Shown piece by piece: positions 41,837 through 51,101 of a stretch of 64,000 bases of DNA. Position 1 is the first letter of the stretch. Each line of letters opens with the position of its first letter. Source of the stretch: Gordonia sp. X0973 (GTDB lineage: Bacteria > Actinomycetota > Actinomycetes > Mycobacteriales > Mycobacteriaceae); contig NZ_CP054691.1 of the NCBI RefSeq assembly GCF_013348785.1, forward strand, positions 1,054,001-1,118,000. Direction: 5' to 3'. The position numbers and the translations under genes are program-made. Under the pieces are notes generated by a model. It was not told the DNA's origin. It saw only the letters and a list, made by a program, of their open reading frames with translations, and ran no database searches.

Positions 41837-43615
41837 ATGTCTCGCAGCCCACAGGACAGTCACTTTGACGTGCTCATCATCGGTTCCGGCTTCGGCGGCA
41901 GCGTCAGCGCGCTCCGTCTGACAGAGAAGGGGTACCGCGTCGGGGTGATCGAGGCCGGACGACGGTTCACCGACGAGCAGCACGCCAAGACCAGCTGGCG
42001 ACTGCGGAAGTTCGTCTGGGCACCGAAACTCGGCCTGCTCGGCGTGCAGCGCATCCACCTCCTCAAGGACGTGATGATCCTGGCCGGGGCAGGCGTCGGC
42101 GGTGGTTCGCTGAACTACGCCAACACGCTGTACAAGCCGCCGTCACCCTTCTTCAACGACAAGCAGTGGGCGCACATCACCGACTGGGAGTCCGAGCTCA
42201 CCCCGTACTACGACCAGGCCAGCCGCATGCTGGGCGTCGTGAAGAATCCGACGTTCACCAACTCCGACCGCATCATGAAGGAGGTCGCCGAGGACATGGG
42301 CGTCGGCGACACCTTCGTCACGACGCCGGTGGGCGTCTTCTTCGGCGCCAAGACCGGGGGAGCGGGCGAGCCGGGCGAGACCGTGCCCGACCCGTACTTC
42401 GGCGGTGCCGGCCCCGAGCGCACCGCCTGCACCGAGTGCGGCTCGTGCATGACGGGTTGCCGCGTCGGCGCGAAGAACACGCTGGTCAAGAACTATCTCG
42501 GGCTGGCCGAGTCGGCCGGTGCGCAGGTGATCGAGCGGACCACCGTCGACGGTCTGCGGCAGCGCGGTGACGGCACCTGGGAGGTGTCGACGCGCGGCTC
42601 GTCGTCGTGGGGTCCCTTCGGTGCGCGCAAGCGGACCTTCACCGCCGACAACGTCGTCATGGCGGCCGGCACCTTCAACACGCAGAAGCTGATGCATGCG
42701 GCCAAGGGGTCGACGCTGCCGAAGATCTCCGACGCGATGGGCGTCCTCACCCGGACCAACTCCGAGTCGATCCTCGGTGCGATGAGCAGCAAGATCGACC
42801 CGGACTCCGACTTCTCCGAGGGCGTCGCCATCACCTCGTCGTTCCACCCGGATTCCTCGACGCATATCGAGCCGGTCCGCTACGGCAAGGGCTCGAATGC
42901 GATGGCCTACCTGCAGACGATCCTCACCGACGGCGGCACGCGGCTGTACCGCATCCGCCAGCTGCTTCGGGTGCTGCTGACCCACCCGTGGTATCTCGCA
43001 CGCCTCCTGGTACCCAAGGGGTGGAGCCAGAAGACGGTCATCGCGCTGGTCATGCAGTCGTCGGACAATTCGCTGACGACCTTCGTCCGCAAGCGCGGGC
43101 CGTTCAAGTACGTCACCAGCCGCCAGGGGCACGGCGAGCCGAATCCGACGTGGATCCCGGCGGGCAACGAGGCGACGCGGCTGATGGCCGACAAGCTGCC
43201 CGGCGGGTTGGCCGGCGGTACGTGGGGCGACATCTTCAACATTCCGCTGACCGCCCACTACCTGGGCGGATGTGTGATCTCCGACGACCCGGCCGTCGGC
43301 GTCATCGACCCGTATCACCGCGTGTGGAACTACCCGTCGCTCTACGTCGTCGACGGTGCGTCGATCACCGCGAACCTGGGGGTGAACCCGTCGCTCTCGA
43401 TCAGCGCGCAGGCCGAGCGGGCCGCGTCGCTGTGGCCGAACAAGGGCGAGGAAGACCGGCGTCCGCCGCAGGGTGAGCCGTATGTCCGCATCCAGCCCGT
43501 CGAGCCGGTGGCGCCGGTCGTGCCCGCCGACGCCCCGGGTGCGCTGCGGCTTCCGATCACGCCGGTCGCGTCCGGTCGGACGGCCTCGAAGAAGGCGCAG
43601 AAGGCCGCCGGATGA
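41837..43615 (+). CDS. choD: GMC-family cholesterol oxidase-like flavoprotein (ChoD)
   Basis: A 592-residue GMC oxidoreductase. The FAD-binding start is IIGSGFGGSVSALRL; GAGVGGGSLNYAN and VVDGASITANLGVNPSLSI belong to the FAD and substrate core. It matches M. tuberculosis ChoD (Rv3409c) in length, motif order and position after guaB3. Sterol specificity is by family name only. A CX2CX2CX3C cluster (CTECGSCMTGC, nt 42428-42460) looks like a ferredoxin-type iron-sulfur site. No signal peptide. Stop overlaps the next gene (ATGA). Confidence 0.88.
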   Translation: MSRSPQDSHFDVLIIGSGFGGSVSALRLTEKGYRVGVIEAGRRFTDEQHAKTSWRLRKFVWAPKLGLLGVQRIHLLKDVMILAGAGVGGGSLNYANTLYKPPSPFFNDKQWAHITDWESELTPYYDQASRMLGVVKNPTFTNSDRIMKEVAEDMGVGDTFVTTPVGVFFGAKTGGAGEPGETVPDPYFGGAGPERTACTECGSCMTGCRVGAKNTLVKNYLGLAESAGAQVIERTTVDGLRQRGDGTWEVSTRGSSSWGPFGARKRTFTADNVVMAAGTFNTQKLMHAAKGSTLPKISDAMGVLTRTNSESILGAMSSKIDPDSDFSEGVAITSSFHPDSSTHIEPVRYGKGSNAMAYLQTILTDGGTRLYRIRQLLRVLLTHPWYLARLLVPKGWSQKTVIALVMQSSDNSLTTFVRKRGPFKYVTSRQGHGEPNPTWIPAGNEATRLMADKLPGGLAGGTWGDIFNIPLTAHYLGGCVISDDPAVGVIDPYHRVWNYPSLYVVDGASITANLGVNPSLSISAQAERAASLWPNKGEEDRRPPQGEPYVRIQPVEPVAPVVPADAPGALRLPITPVASGRTASKKAQKAAG

Positions 43616-43956
43616 GCGCCGACTGGCGCGCGGAGCGGGCCGACGAGATTCGCGGATTGATCCGACGGGGAGCCCCCGACGTCGTCGAAGAGGCGAAGTG
43701 GGTCAAGCCGTCGAATCCCGACGGTGTGCCGACGTTCAGCTCGTCAGGCCTGCTCTGCACGCTGGAGACGTACAAGGACAAGGTGAAGGTCACCTTCGCC
43801 AAGGGGGCGTCGCTGCCCGATCCCGCGCACGTCTTCAACGCCAGCCTGACCGCGGGGACCCGTCGTGCCGTCGACGTCGGGGAGAACGACGTGCTCGACG
43901 CCGACGCCTTCGTCGAACTCATCCGCGCCGCCGTCGCGCTGAACGAGGCGAAGTAG
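43612..43956 (+). CDS. DUF1801 domain protein
   Basis: A 114-residue protein with the DUF1801 pattern: IRGLIRRGAPDVVEEAKWVKP, LLCTLETYKDKVKVTFAKGA and a C-terminal helix. Family members are small cytoplasmic proteins of unknown function. Coupled to choD by a 4-nt overlap, so it is cotranscribed with it. Confidence 0.75.
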   Translation: MSADWRAERADEIRGLIRRGAPDVVEEAKWVKPSNPDGVPTFSSSGLLCTLETYKDKVKVTFAKGASLPDPAHVFNASLTAGTRRAVDVGENDVLDADAFVELIRAAVALNEAK

Positions 43957-44236
43957 GAATTCTGTTCGACCAGCTGGATGTGGCGTCCGGCGCTGTGTTG
44001 ATCTACCGCTAATCGGAGCCATGCCGCGCCCGATGCGGATGGTTGGATCATCTCCGCTCGCGGGGGGAGCGCACTCGTGTTTACCCGGTAAACACCGGCA
44101 GCCAGGGACCATCCCTCGGCGAGGGAGCAACTCGTGACGGTCAAATATCGAGATCGTCAAGATCGATTTTAGCGTTTGAGTGGTCAAGCTCGACGGGCTG
44201 TTACCAGCCTTGGGGGTGGCTTGAGGCTGTCCATCA
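43957..44236. other. Non-coding region between the DUF1801 gene and vapBC
   Basis: About 280 bases with no convincing gene. Holds the perfect palindrome at 44077-44095, moderate A+T near 44140-44170, and short imperfect repeats of ATCGA. No tRNA or terminator was recognised. Confidence 0.5.
44077..44095. promoter_or_regulatory. Perfect 9-bp inverted repeat, orphan operator-like site
   Basis: GTGTTTACCCGGTAAACAC is a perfect palindrome of two 9-bp arms with one central base. It is the size of a dimeric repressor operator, but no regulator gene is adjacent; the nearest start is vapB, 180 nt downstream. Confidence 0.55.
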
Positions 44237-44258
44237 TTGATATCATTCTTGATATCAA
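44237..44258. promoter_or_regulatory. Tandem TTGATATCA operator of vapBC
   Basis: Two TTGATATCA units, each holding the palindrome TGATATCA, start at 44237 and 44249, 12 bp apart, just before the vapB ribosome binding site. This fits autoregulation by a ribbon-helix-helix antitoxin with its PIN toxin. Confidence 0.6.
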
Positions 44259-44274
44259 GAAGGAGGTGATCGTG

Positions 44275-44505
44275 GTGGCCTCAGTCGTCATCCGGGGTCT
44301 TGACGACTCGGTGAAGGAGCAGCTTGCCGCGCAGGCTAGGGCGCACGGCCGGTCGATGGAGGCCGAGCTGCGCGACATCCTGACCCGGGCCGTGCGACGG
44401 CCCAATATCGGGCTGGCGATGTACCAGGCGTCGCGTGAACTCGGTGGGATCGACCTCGAAATCCCGGCGCGTACCGACATCGCCCGGGCAGTGGACTTCG
44501 AGTGA
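44275..44505 (+). CDS. vapB: FitA/VapB-like ribbon-helix-helix antitoxin
   Basis: A 76-residue antitoxin: the RHH DNA-binding part is SVVIRGLDDSVKEQLAAQ with RSMEAELRDILTRAV, and the C-terminal segment would wrap the toxin. AAGGAGGTGATC, a near-full complement to the 16S rRNA 3' end, precedes two adjacent GTG codons; the second gives 8-nt spacing and is chosen. The place next to choD matches vapBC47 in M. tuberculosis. Overlaps vapC by 4 nt. Confidence 0.88.
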   Translation: MASVVIRGLDDSVKEQLAAQARAHGRSMEAELRDILTRAVRRPNIGLAMYQASRELGGIDLEIPARTDIARAVDFE

Positions 44506-44924
44506 TCGTCCTCGACACGAACGTCATCTCGGAGGTTCTTCGGAAGCGCCCCGATCCATCCGTTCTCGCGTGGATGGAGTCCCTGACCGGCGAGGTGGCG
44601 ATCACGGCGATGACTGCCGCCGAACTCCTCGCCGGGGTACGACGACTTCCGGCAGGTAAACGTCGGGCTGCGCTCGGCTCCATGATTGAGACGGTGTTGC
44701 GGACATACCGTGATGGTGGCGTGGTGCTCCCGTTCGACGAGGGCGCCGCCGCGGAGTATGCAGAGGTGCTATTCCTCCGAGAGAGGGTCGGTCTGCCGAT
44801 CACGACTGCCGATGCGCAGATCGCGGCGATCTGCAGATCGAAACACGCGGTATGCGCGACACGAAACGTGCGGGACTTCGCCAAGACCGGTATCGAACTG
44901 GTCGACCCCTGGGCTACCCGGTGA
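44502..44924 (+). CDS. vapC: FitB/VapC-like PIN-domain ribonuclease toxin
   Basis: A 140-residue PIN toxin with all four acidic positions: Asp5 in LDTNVISEVL, Glu in TAAELLAGV, Asp in ITTADAQIAAI and Asp in RNVRDFAKTG. VapC toxins are Mg-dependent RNases, usually cutting tRNA or rRNA. Intact, so the pair is probably functional. The GTG start overlaps the vapB stop. Confidence 0.9.
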   Translation: MIVLDTNVISEVLRKRPDPSVLAWMESLTGEVAITAMTAAELLAGVRRLPAGKRRAALGSMIETVLRTYRDGGVVLPFDEGAAAEYAEVLFLRERVGLPITTADAQIAAICRSKHAVCATRNVRDFAKTGIELVDPWATR

Positions 44925-44963
44925 ACTCTGAGGGTGTTGCGATAACCCTGTGCTCGAACCTCA

Positions 44964-45407
44964 TCAGCCGAACTCGGCCCCGTCGAAGTCCTCCGGTGTG
45001 TAGTCACGCGATTCGACGAGCACCATCCAGTTCCCCGAGTTGTCGCGCATCAGCGCCTCGACGCCGTAGGGCCGTTCCTCGGGCGGCTGGATGAACTCGA
45101 CACCCTTCGCGGACAGTTCCTCGTAGGTCTTACGACAATCGTCGACGGCCAACCCGAAACCGGGCAGACCGCCGTCGGCCTGGGCGCGCTGCATCGCCGC
45201 GATCAGGTCGTCGGACAACGGCTTCGACGGGGTGGTCAGGTGCACCTGCAGCTCGGGCTGCGCGGGATGGGCGACGGTGACCCAGCGGAAGTCGGGTCCC
45301 ATCGTGATGTCGTCCTTGGGCTCGAAACCCATGATCGACGTGTAGAACTCGAGCGCTTCGTCGAGGTCGCGGACCCACAGCGAGATGAGCGAAATGTTTG
45401 TGATCAT
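44964..45407 (-). CDS. VOC (glyoxalase/dioxygenase fold) family protein
   Basis: A 147-residue VOC protein with two beta-alpha-beta modules: LWVRDLDEALEFYTSIMGFEP at the start and VEALMRDNSGNWMVLVES at the end. The substrate is unknown. It is transcribed with the AraC-type gene 40 bp upstream, a common AraC plus glyoxalase-fold pairing. TACCGT ends 7 nt before the ATG on this strand (plus 45415-45420), so it may also have its own promoter. Confidence 0.8.
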   Translation of the reverse strand: MITNISLISLWVRDLDEALEFYTSIMGFEPKDDITMGPDFRWVTVAHPAQPELQVHLTTPSKPLSDDLIAAMQRAQADGGLPGFGLAVDDCRKTYEELSAKGVEFIQPPEERPYGVEALMRDNSGNWMVLVESRDYTPEDFDGAEFG

Positions 45408-45447
45408 GGGACCGACGGTATCCGCGCCACGCGCGTCGGTGCTTCTC

Positions 45448-45891
45448 CTAGGTTGCGGGGCCGTGCCGCTCGGCCAATCCGGCCATGAAGATGAAGCAGC
45501 TGGGGATGCGCGGCGCCCCGTCGGACCAGCGTCTGCGGAACTCCGACGGTGATTCGCCGACCAACTCCCGGAACCTGCTGCTGAACGAGCCGAGGCTGGA
45601 GAACCCGACGGCCGTGCACACTTCGGTGATGGTCAGGTTGGTCGCGCGCAGCAGGTCTTGGGCCCGTTCGATGCGACGACGGGACAGGTGCTCGGCAGGT
45701 GAGCAGCCGTAGGTGGCGACGAACAACCGCTGGAAGTGGAATTTGCTGACCCCGGCCACCGCTGCCAGAGCGGCGAGATCGAGCGGCTCGGCATAGTTGC
45801 GATCGGCGTGGTCGCGGGCCCGGCGCAAATGGGGCAGCAGATCGTCCGGTGCCCGTGTCGCCATCGCCCCATCCCCGTCGTGAGTGGTCAC
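45448..45891 (-). CDS. AraC-family transcriptional regulator
   Basis: A short 147-residue AraC protein, mostly the DNA-binding domain with two helix-turn-helix units: [21 protein letters not shown] and [20 protein letters not shown]. No ligand-binding domain, so the signal may come through the adjacent VOC protein (inference). GTG start at 45891; ATG 45864 is an alternative. Confidence 0.85.
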   Translation of the reverse strand: MTTHDGDGAMATRAPDDLLPHLRRARDHADRNYAEPLDLAALAAVAGVSKFHFQRLFVATYGCSPAEHLSRRRIERAQDLLRATNLTITEVCTAVGFSSLGSFSSRFRELVGESPSEFRRRWSDGAPRIPSCFIFMAGLAERHGPAT

Positions 45892-46116
45892 ATGAGCCTA
45901 ATCGGCCAGAGCGGTCCGTTGTCCGACCTCGGGACCATCATTGCCGCATGGCGACCGGGGGAGCGCACCCGCACGGAACTGCGGCACAACTTGTCGGCGG
46001 ACGACGCGGCCTACGTCGCGCTCGCCGAGGCGCTGGGGGCGACGTCGCTCGTGACGACCGATGCCCGGTTGGCGCGAGCGCCCGGCATCGGTTGCCGCGC
46101 CGAACTGTTGAGCTGA
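45892..46116 (+). pseudogene. C-terminal remnant of a PIN-domain (VapC) toxin
   Basis: An open frame of 74 codons whose second half reads [20 protein letters not shown] and [13 protein letters not shown], the end of a VapC PIN domain with its last acidic residues. The N-terminal half with the first Asp and Glu is missing; the frame starts where the divergent AraC gene starts. No antitoxin is next to it. It is best read as a decayed toxin gene. Confidence 0.65.
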
Positions 46117-46171
46117 CCCACCGGGGCAGATCGGCGCAGGGCCGTCCGCCGATGACGACCTCGGCGCCCAT

Positions 46172-46177
46172 TAGACT
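46172..46177 (+). promoter_or_regulatory. -10 box TAGACT of guaA
   Basis: TAGACT ends 7 nt before the GTG at 46185 and decides that start over an in-frame ATG at 46152, which would lie upstream of the promoter. Confidence 0.5.
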
Positions 46178-46184
46178 GGCCGCC

Positions 46185-47765
<1,581 letters not shown>

Positions 47766-47776
47766 AAGGAAACCGC

Positions 47777-48340
47777 ATGCCCAAACTCATGATCGTCGTC
47801 GGCAGCGTGCGTCAGGGTCGGATCGCCGAGCCCATCGCGCAGTGGGCGCGCCGCACCGCGGAGGCCGACGGCCGGTTCGACGTCGACCTCGCCGACCTGC
47901 GCGAGATAAATCTGCCGATGATGGACGAGCCGAACCACCCGCGCCTGGGCGACTACACCCATCGGTACACGATGGACTGGAGCGAGCGCGTCGCCGCCGC
48001 GGACGCCTTCCTCTTCGCGTTCCCCGAGTACAACTACAGCTTCGCGCCGGCGATCAAGAACGCGATCGACTATCTGAGCGCCGAGTGGAACCGCAAGCCG
48101 GTCGGCTTCATCAACTGGGGCGGCAACTCGGCCGGCACGCGTGCCCAGACGGCGCTGCGACCGGTCGTCGCGGCGGTCGGACTGGTCATCACCAAGCCGA
48201 ACGTCGAGATCAATTTCGCCCAGAAACAGCTCGACGACGACGGCGCCTTCATCCCCAACGAGCAGCAGGCGACGGTGCTCGCCGCGCAGCTCGACGAGCT
48301 CGTGCTCCTCGACGGTGCGCTGCGGCCTCTGCGCGGATAG
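47777..48340 (+). CDS. NADPH-dependent FMN reductase family protein
   Basis: A 187-residue flavodoxin-fold reductase: FMN phosphate loop VGSVRQGRIAEPIA, FAFPEYNYSFAPAIKNAIDYL and GFINWGGNSAGTRA. It would reduce quinones, azo compounds or free FMN with NAD(P)H. Lies 11 nt after guaA with GAAGGAAAC as ribosome binding site. It could supply reduced flavin to the two-component monooxygenase 1.2 kb away, but that link is speculation. Confidence 0.85.
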   Translation: MPKLMIVVGSVRQGRIAEPIAQWARRTAEADGRFDVDLADLREINLPMMDEPNHPRLGDYTHRYTMDWSERVAAADAFLFAFPEYNYSFAPAIKNAIDYLSAEWNRKPVGFINWGGNSAGTRAQTALRPVVAAVGLVITKPNVEINFAQKQLDDDGAFIPNEQQATVLAAQLDELVLLDGALRPLRG

Positions 48341-48349
48341 CGGACACCG

Positions 48350-49513
48350 CTAGAGCAACAGGGTCGCGACGAGCAGCAGGAGGATCCCGACGAGGATCGC
48401 GGCGATCGTGATGGCGGTGCCGTGTTGCTGCCACACCGAGCGTTTCGGCGAATCGCCGGCGGCGGCGACCAGGGCCGACGCCGGTCCGGCCGCGCCCGCC
48501 AGCGTCGAGCGCGGCTGCGGCGGCGGGGCCGGTACGTAGGAGCGGGGGAAGGAGCCGGTCTTCATCCGCGGCGGTTCCGGCGTCGCGAGCGCCCACAGCG
48601 GGGTGTGGCCGTCGGGACGGCTGATCCGCCCGGTGAGCACGTGTTCGGGCGTGGTGCGGTTGGCCGTGGCCACGAGCAGGGCGAGCCGGTCGCGGACCTG
48701 CGCCATCGTCGGCCGCCGAACCGGGCTGGGGGTCAGCATGGCCAGCAGCTCGTCCTGCAGCAGCCCGGCGTTGCTCGGCGGTCGGATCTGGGCGCGCGCG
48801 ACCCGGTCGAGCAGTGCGCTGATGTCCTCGTCGTCGGCGCCGAACGGGGGCTGTCCCTCCACCATCGTGTAGATCGTCGACCCCAGCGTGTACACGTCGG
48901 AGGCCTCGCTGTGCGGGGCGCCGCGCGCGACCTCGGGGGCGAAGTACGCGGGCGTGCCGGAGACCAGGCCGCTGTCGTCGGTGTGGTCGGCGCGGTGCTG
49001 GGCGATTCCGAAGTCGGTGAGCTTGACCAGCCCCGCGTCGCGCCCGATGCTGGCGATGAGGATGTTGCCCGGCTTGATGTCGCGATGGATGATGCCGGCG
49101 TTGTGCGCGACCGCCATCGCCGCCGCGATCTGCGCACCGATCTGGGCGGCCTCGATCGGGTCGAGGTGCCCAACGGTGTGCAGGATCTGGGCGACGCTGC
49201 GCGACGGCACGTATTCCATCACCAGCCACGGGGTGCCGTCGTCGAGGACGACGTCGTGTACCGCGATCGCGTTGTCATGCGCGAGCTTCGACGCGATGCG
49301 CCCCTCGTGCAGCGCCTTGGCGCGGATGTCGGCGACGTTCTCGGCGGGCACGTCGTCGAGCGAGACGATGCGTTTGACGGCGACCTCGCGCCCCAGCAGT
49401 TCGTCCTTGGCCGACCACACCGAGCCCATGCCGCCCTCGGCGATGCGGGAGCGCAACCGATAGCGCCCCGCCACTAGGCGGTCGGGTCCGGGAACGGTCT
49501 GCTGGGTTGTCAC
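48350..49513 (-). CDS. Membrane-anchored eukaryotic-type Ser/Thr protein kinase
   Basis: A 387-residue Hanks-type kinase. Kinase domain ~15-270: EGGMGSVWSA, VAVKRI, catalytic loop IIHRDIKPGNIL, DFGIAQ, GTPAYFAPEVARG. A Pro-rich linker follows, and the protein ends in one C-terminal transmembrane helix (TAITIAAILVGILLLLVATL) with no external sensor domain, so it is tail-anchored. The GTG start is set by TATACT 6 nt upstream. Confidence 0.9.
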   Translation of the reverse strand: MTTQQTVPGPDRLVAGRYRLRSRIAEGGMGSVWSAKDELLGREVAVKRIVSLDDVPAENVADIRAKALHEGRIASKLAHDNAIAVHDVVLDDGTPWLVMEYVPSRSVAQILHTVGHLDPIEAAQIGAQIAAAMAVAHNAGIIHRDIKPGNILIASIGRDAGLVKLTDFGIAQHRADHTDDSGLVSGTPAYFAPEVARGAPHSEASDVYTLGSTIYTMVEGQPPFGADDEDISALLDRVARAQIRPPSNAGLLQDELLAMLTPSPVRRPTMAQVRDRLALLVATANRTTPEHVLTGRISRPDGHTPLWALATPEPPRMKTGSFPRSYVPAPPPQPRSTLAGAAGPASALVAAAGDSPKRSVWQQHGTAITIAAILVGILLLLVATLLL

Positions 49514-49519
49514 GCCGTG

Positions 49520-49525
49520 AGTATA
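49520..49525 (-). promoter_or_regulatory. -10 box TATACT of the Ser/Thr kinase gene
   Basis: TATACT on the minus strand ends 6 nt before the GTG at 49513: a leaderless promoter very close to consensus. Confidence 0.6.
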
Positions 49526-49557
49526 GGGCGGCCCCGATGTGCGGCGGTCGCCGGTCG

Positions 49558-50931
49558 TCACGCCCCGAGCCGCTGTGCCTCACCGCGGATGTCCGCGGGC
49601 AGGTCGTCGTGCGGATCGCCCAGGCCGAGATGGTCGCGCAGCGTCGTCCCCGTGTACTCCTCGCGGAACAAGCCGCGGCGGCGGAGTTCGGGTACGACGT
49701 AGTCGACGAATTCGTTGAAAGTGCCGGGGGATTGGGCGCTGGACACGATGAATCCGTCGGCCTCGCCGCCGTGGAAGGACTCCTCGATCTGGTCGGCGAC
49801 GTCGGCAGCGGTCCCGACGAACTGCGGCAGCAACACACCCTGTGCGTACAGCTTGCCGATGTCGCGCAGGGTGAGGGCGTCGCGCTGGGAGAGCCGCCGC
49901 GCCACGTCGAACAAGCCCTGGGTGCCGCTGACCGTGATGTCTTCGACGGGGGCGTCCAGGTCGTATTGCGAGAAGTCGTGATCGGTGTGTACCGAGAGGG
50001 TGATCAGGCCGGAGATCGGGTCGGCCAGCTCGTTGTGGAAGGCCTGCTTCTCGCGGGCGATGGACTCGGTCTCGCCGATGAACGGGATGAACGACGGGAA
50101 GATCTTGACGTGGTCGGGATTGCGGCCGAAGTTCGACGCCCGCGACTTCACGTCGTCGTAGTAGGCGCGCCGGCCCTCCGGCGTCGGATCGATCTCGAAG
50201 ATGGCCTCGGCCCAGCGGGCCGCGAAGTTCTTGCCGGTGTTCGACGACCCGGCCTGGATCAGCACCGGCCGGTGCTGCGGCGATCGGGGCTGGTTGAGCG
50301 GTCCGCGTGAGCGGTAGTGGTCGCCGACGTGGTCGATCGTGTGGATCTTCGACGGATCGGCCCACACGCCGGTCTTCTTGTCCGCGGTCACCGCGTCGAC
50401 CTCCCAGCTCGACCACAACTTCACCGCGGTGCTCACGAATTCTTCGGCCAGCTCGTAGCGCCGATCGTGCTCGACGTGCTCGTCGAAGCCGAAGTTCTGC
50501 GCCTCGGCCTGCGAGAGCGAGGTGACGATGTTCCAGGCGATCCGCCCCCGGGTCAGATGGTCGAGCGAGCCGAAGACGCGGGCCACCTCGTAGGGGTGGA
50601 AGTAGGTGGTGGACTTGGTGACCGCGATGCCGAGCCGGCTGGTCACGGCACCGATGCTGGCGGCGACGAGGCTCGGGTCGATGGTCGCGGCCGCCTGCGT
50701 CCCGCGGCGGAACGGCTCGGACTGGTCGCCGCCGAACCGCACCGGCGCTGCGAGGAGGTCGGCGAAGAAGGCGAAGTCGAAGGTGCCGCGCTCGAGGATG
50801 CGCCCGACGCGGTGGTAGTGGTCGGGGCCGAAGTAGTCCGTCTCCGAGCCCGGGTGCCGCCAGGCGGCGTGCGAGTGGGTGACGGGGGAGGCGATGAGGA
50901 AGCCGCCGAGGTGGAGTTGGCGCTGGGGCAT
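49558..50931 (-). CDS. FMNH2-dependent monooxygenase of the DszA/NtaA/SnaA family
   Basis: A 457-residue bacterial luciferase-like monooxygenase of the NtaA/SnaA/DszA group, which needs reduced flavin from a separate reductase. Signatures: THSHAAWRHPGS, TYFHPYEVARVFGSLDHLT, GRIAWNIVTSLSQAEAQNFG, VLIQAGSS and EEYTGTTLRDHLGL. DszA oxidises dibenzothiophene sulfone; the substrate here could be any sulfone, amine or nitrilotriacetate-like compound. The ATG at 50931 is chosen; an in-frame extension exists. Divergent from the radical SAM gene. Confidence 0.85.
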   Translation of the reverse strand: MPQRQLHLGGFLIASPVTHSHAAWRHPGSETDYFGPDHYHRVGRILERGTFDFAFFADLLAAPVRFGGDQSEPFRRGTQAAATIDPSLVAASIGAVTSRLGIAVTKSTTYFHPYEVARVFGSLDHLTRGRIAWNIVTSLSQAEAQNFGFDEHVEHDRRYELAEEFVSTAVKLWSSWEVDAVTADKKTGVWADPSKIHTIDHVGDHYRSRGPLNQPRSPQHRPVLIQAGSSNTGKNFAARWAEAIFEIDPTPEGRRAYYDDVKSRASNFGRNPDHVKIFPSFIPFIGETESIAREKQAFHNELADPISGLITLSVHTDHDFSQYDLDAPVEDITVSGTQGLFDVARRLSQRDALTLRDIGKLYAQGVLLPQFVGTAADVADQIEESFHGGEADGFIVSSAQSPGTFNEFVDYVVPELRRRGLFREEYTGTTLRDHLGLGDPHDDLPADIRGEAQRLGA

Positions 50932-51065
50932 GGGAGTGTCCGTCCTGGTCTGGGTGAGTCGGTGAGACAAGTGAAACCGCCGGGGCATGGCGCGGTCGAC
51001 CTTGTGTGCGCGCTGATCGCAACCGGCTCGTCGCCGGCGCCGGACCGCCGTCGTCGTGTGCGGGA

Positions 51066-51095
51066 TTGACATAGAAGTAGAACATGTGTTCGCAT
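51066..51095 (+). promoter_or_regulatory. Promoter with LexA (SOS) box for the radical SAM gene
   Basis: TTGACA (51066-51071), 18 nt, TCGCAT (51090-51095), then 6 nt to the ATG. The spacer contains TAGAACATGTGTTCGC (51078-51093), a LexA-type box with the GAAC-N4-GTTC core. Repressor binding would block the promoter. Confidence 0.72.
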
Positions 51096-51101
51096 TGGGG
51101 A

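Noticed and set aside
41533..41921. Short reading frames with repeated peptides (GHPNPAEWAPQPRR and GVGVPTRRGWGAHSAG types) on both strands
   Set aside because: They are translations of the 22-bp tandem DNA repeat; a 22-bp period cycles through frames, and no ribosome binding site or conserved start supports them.
44043..44240. 65-codon frame between the DUF1801 gene and vapB
   Set aside because: It covers the palindrome and the first part of the vapB operator, has no ribosome binding site and no family features.
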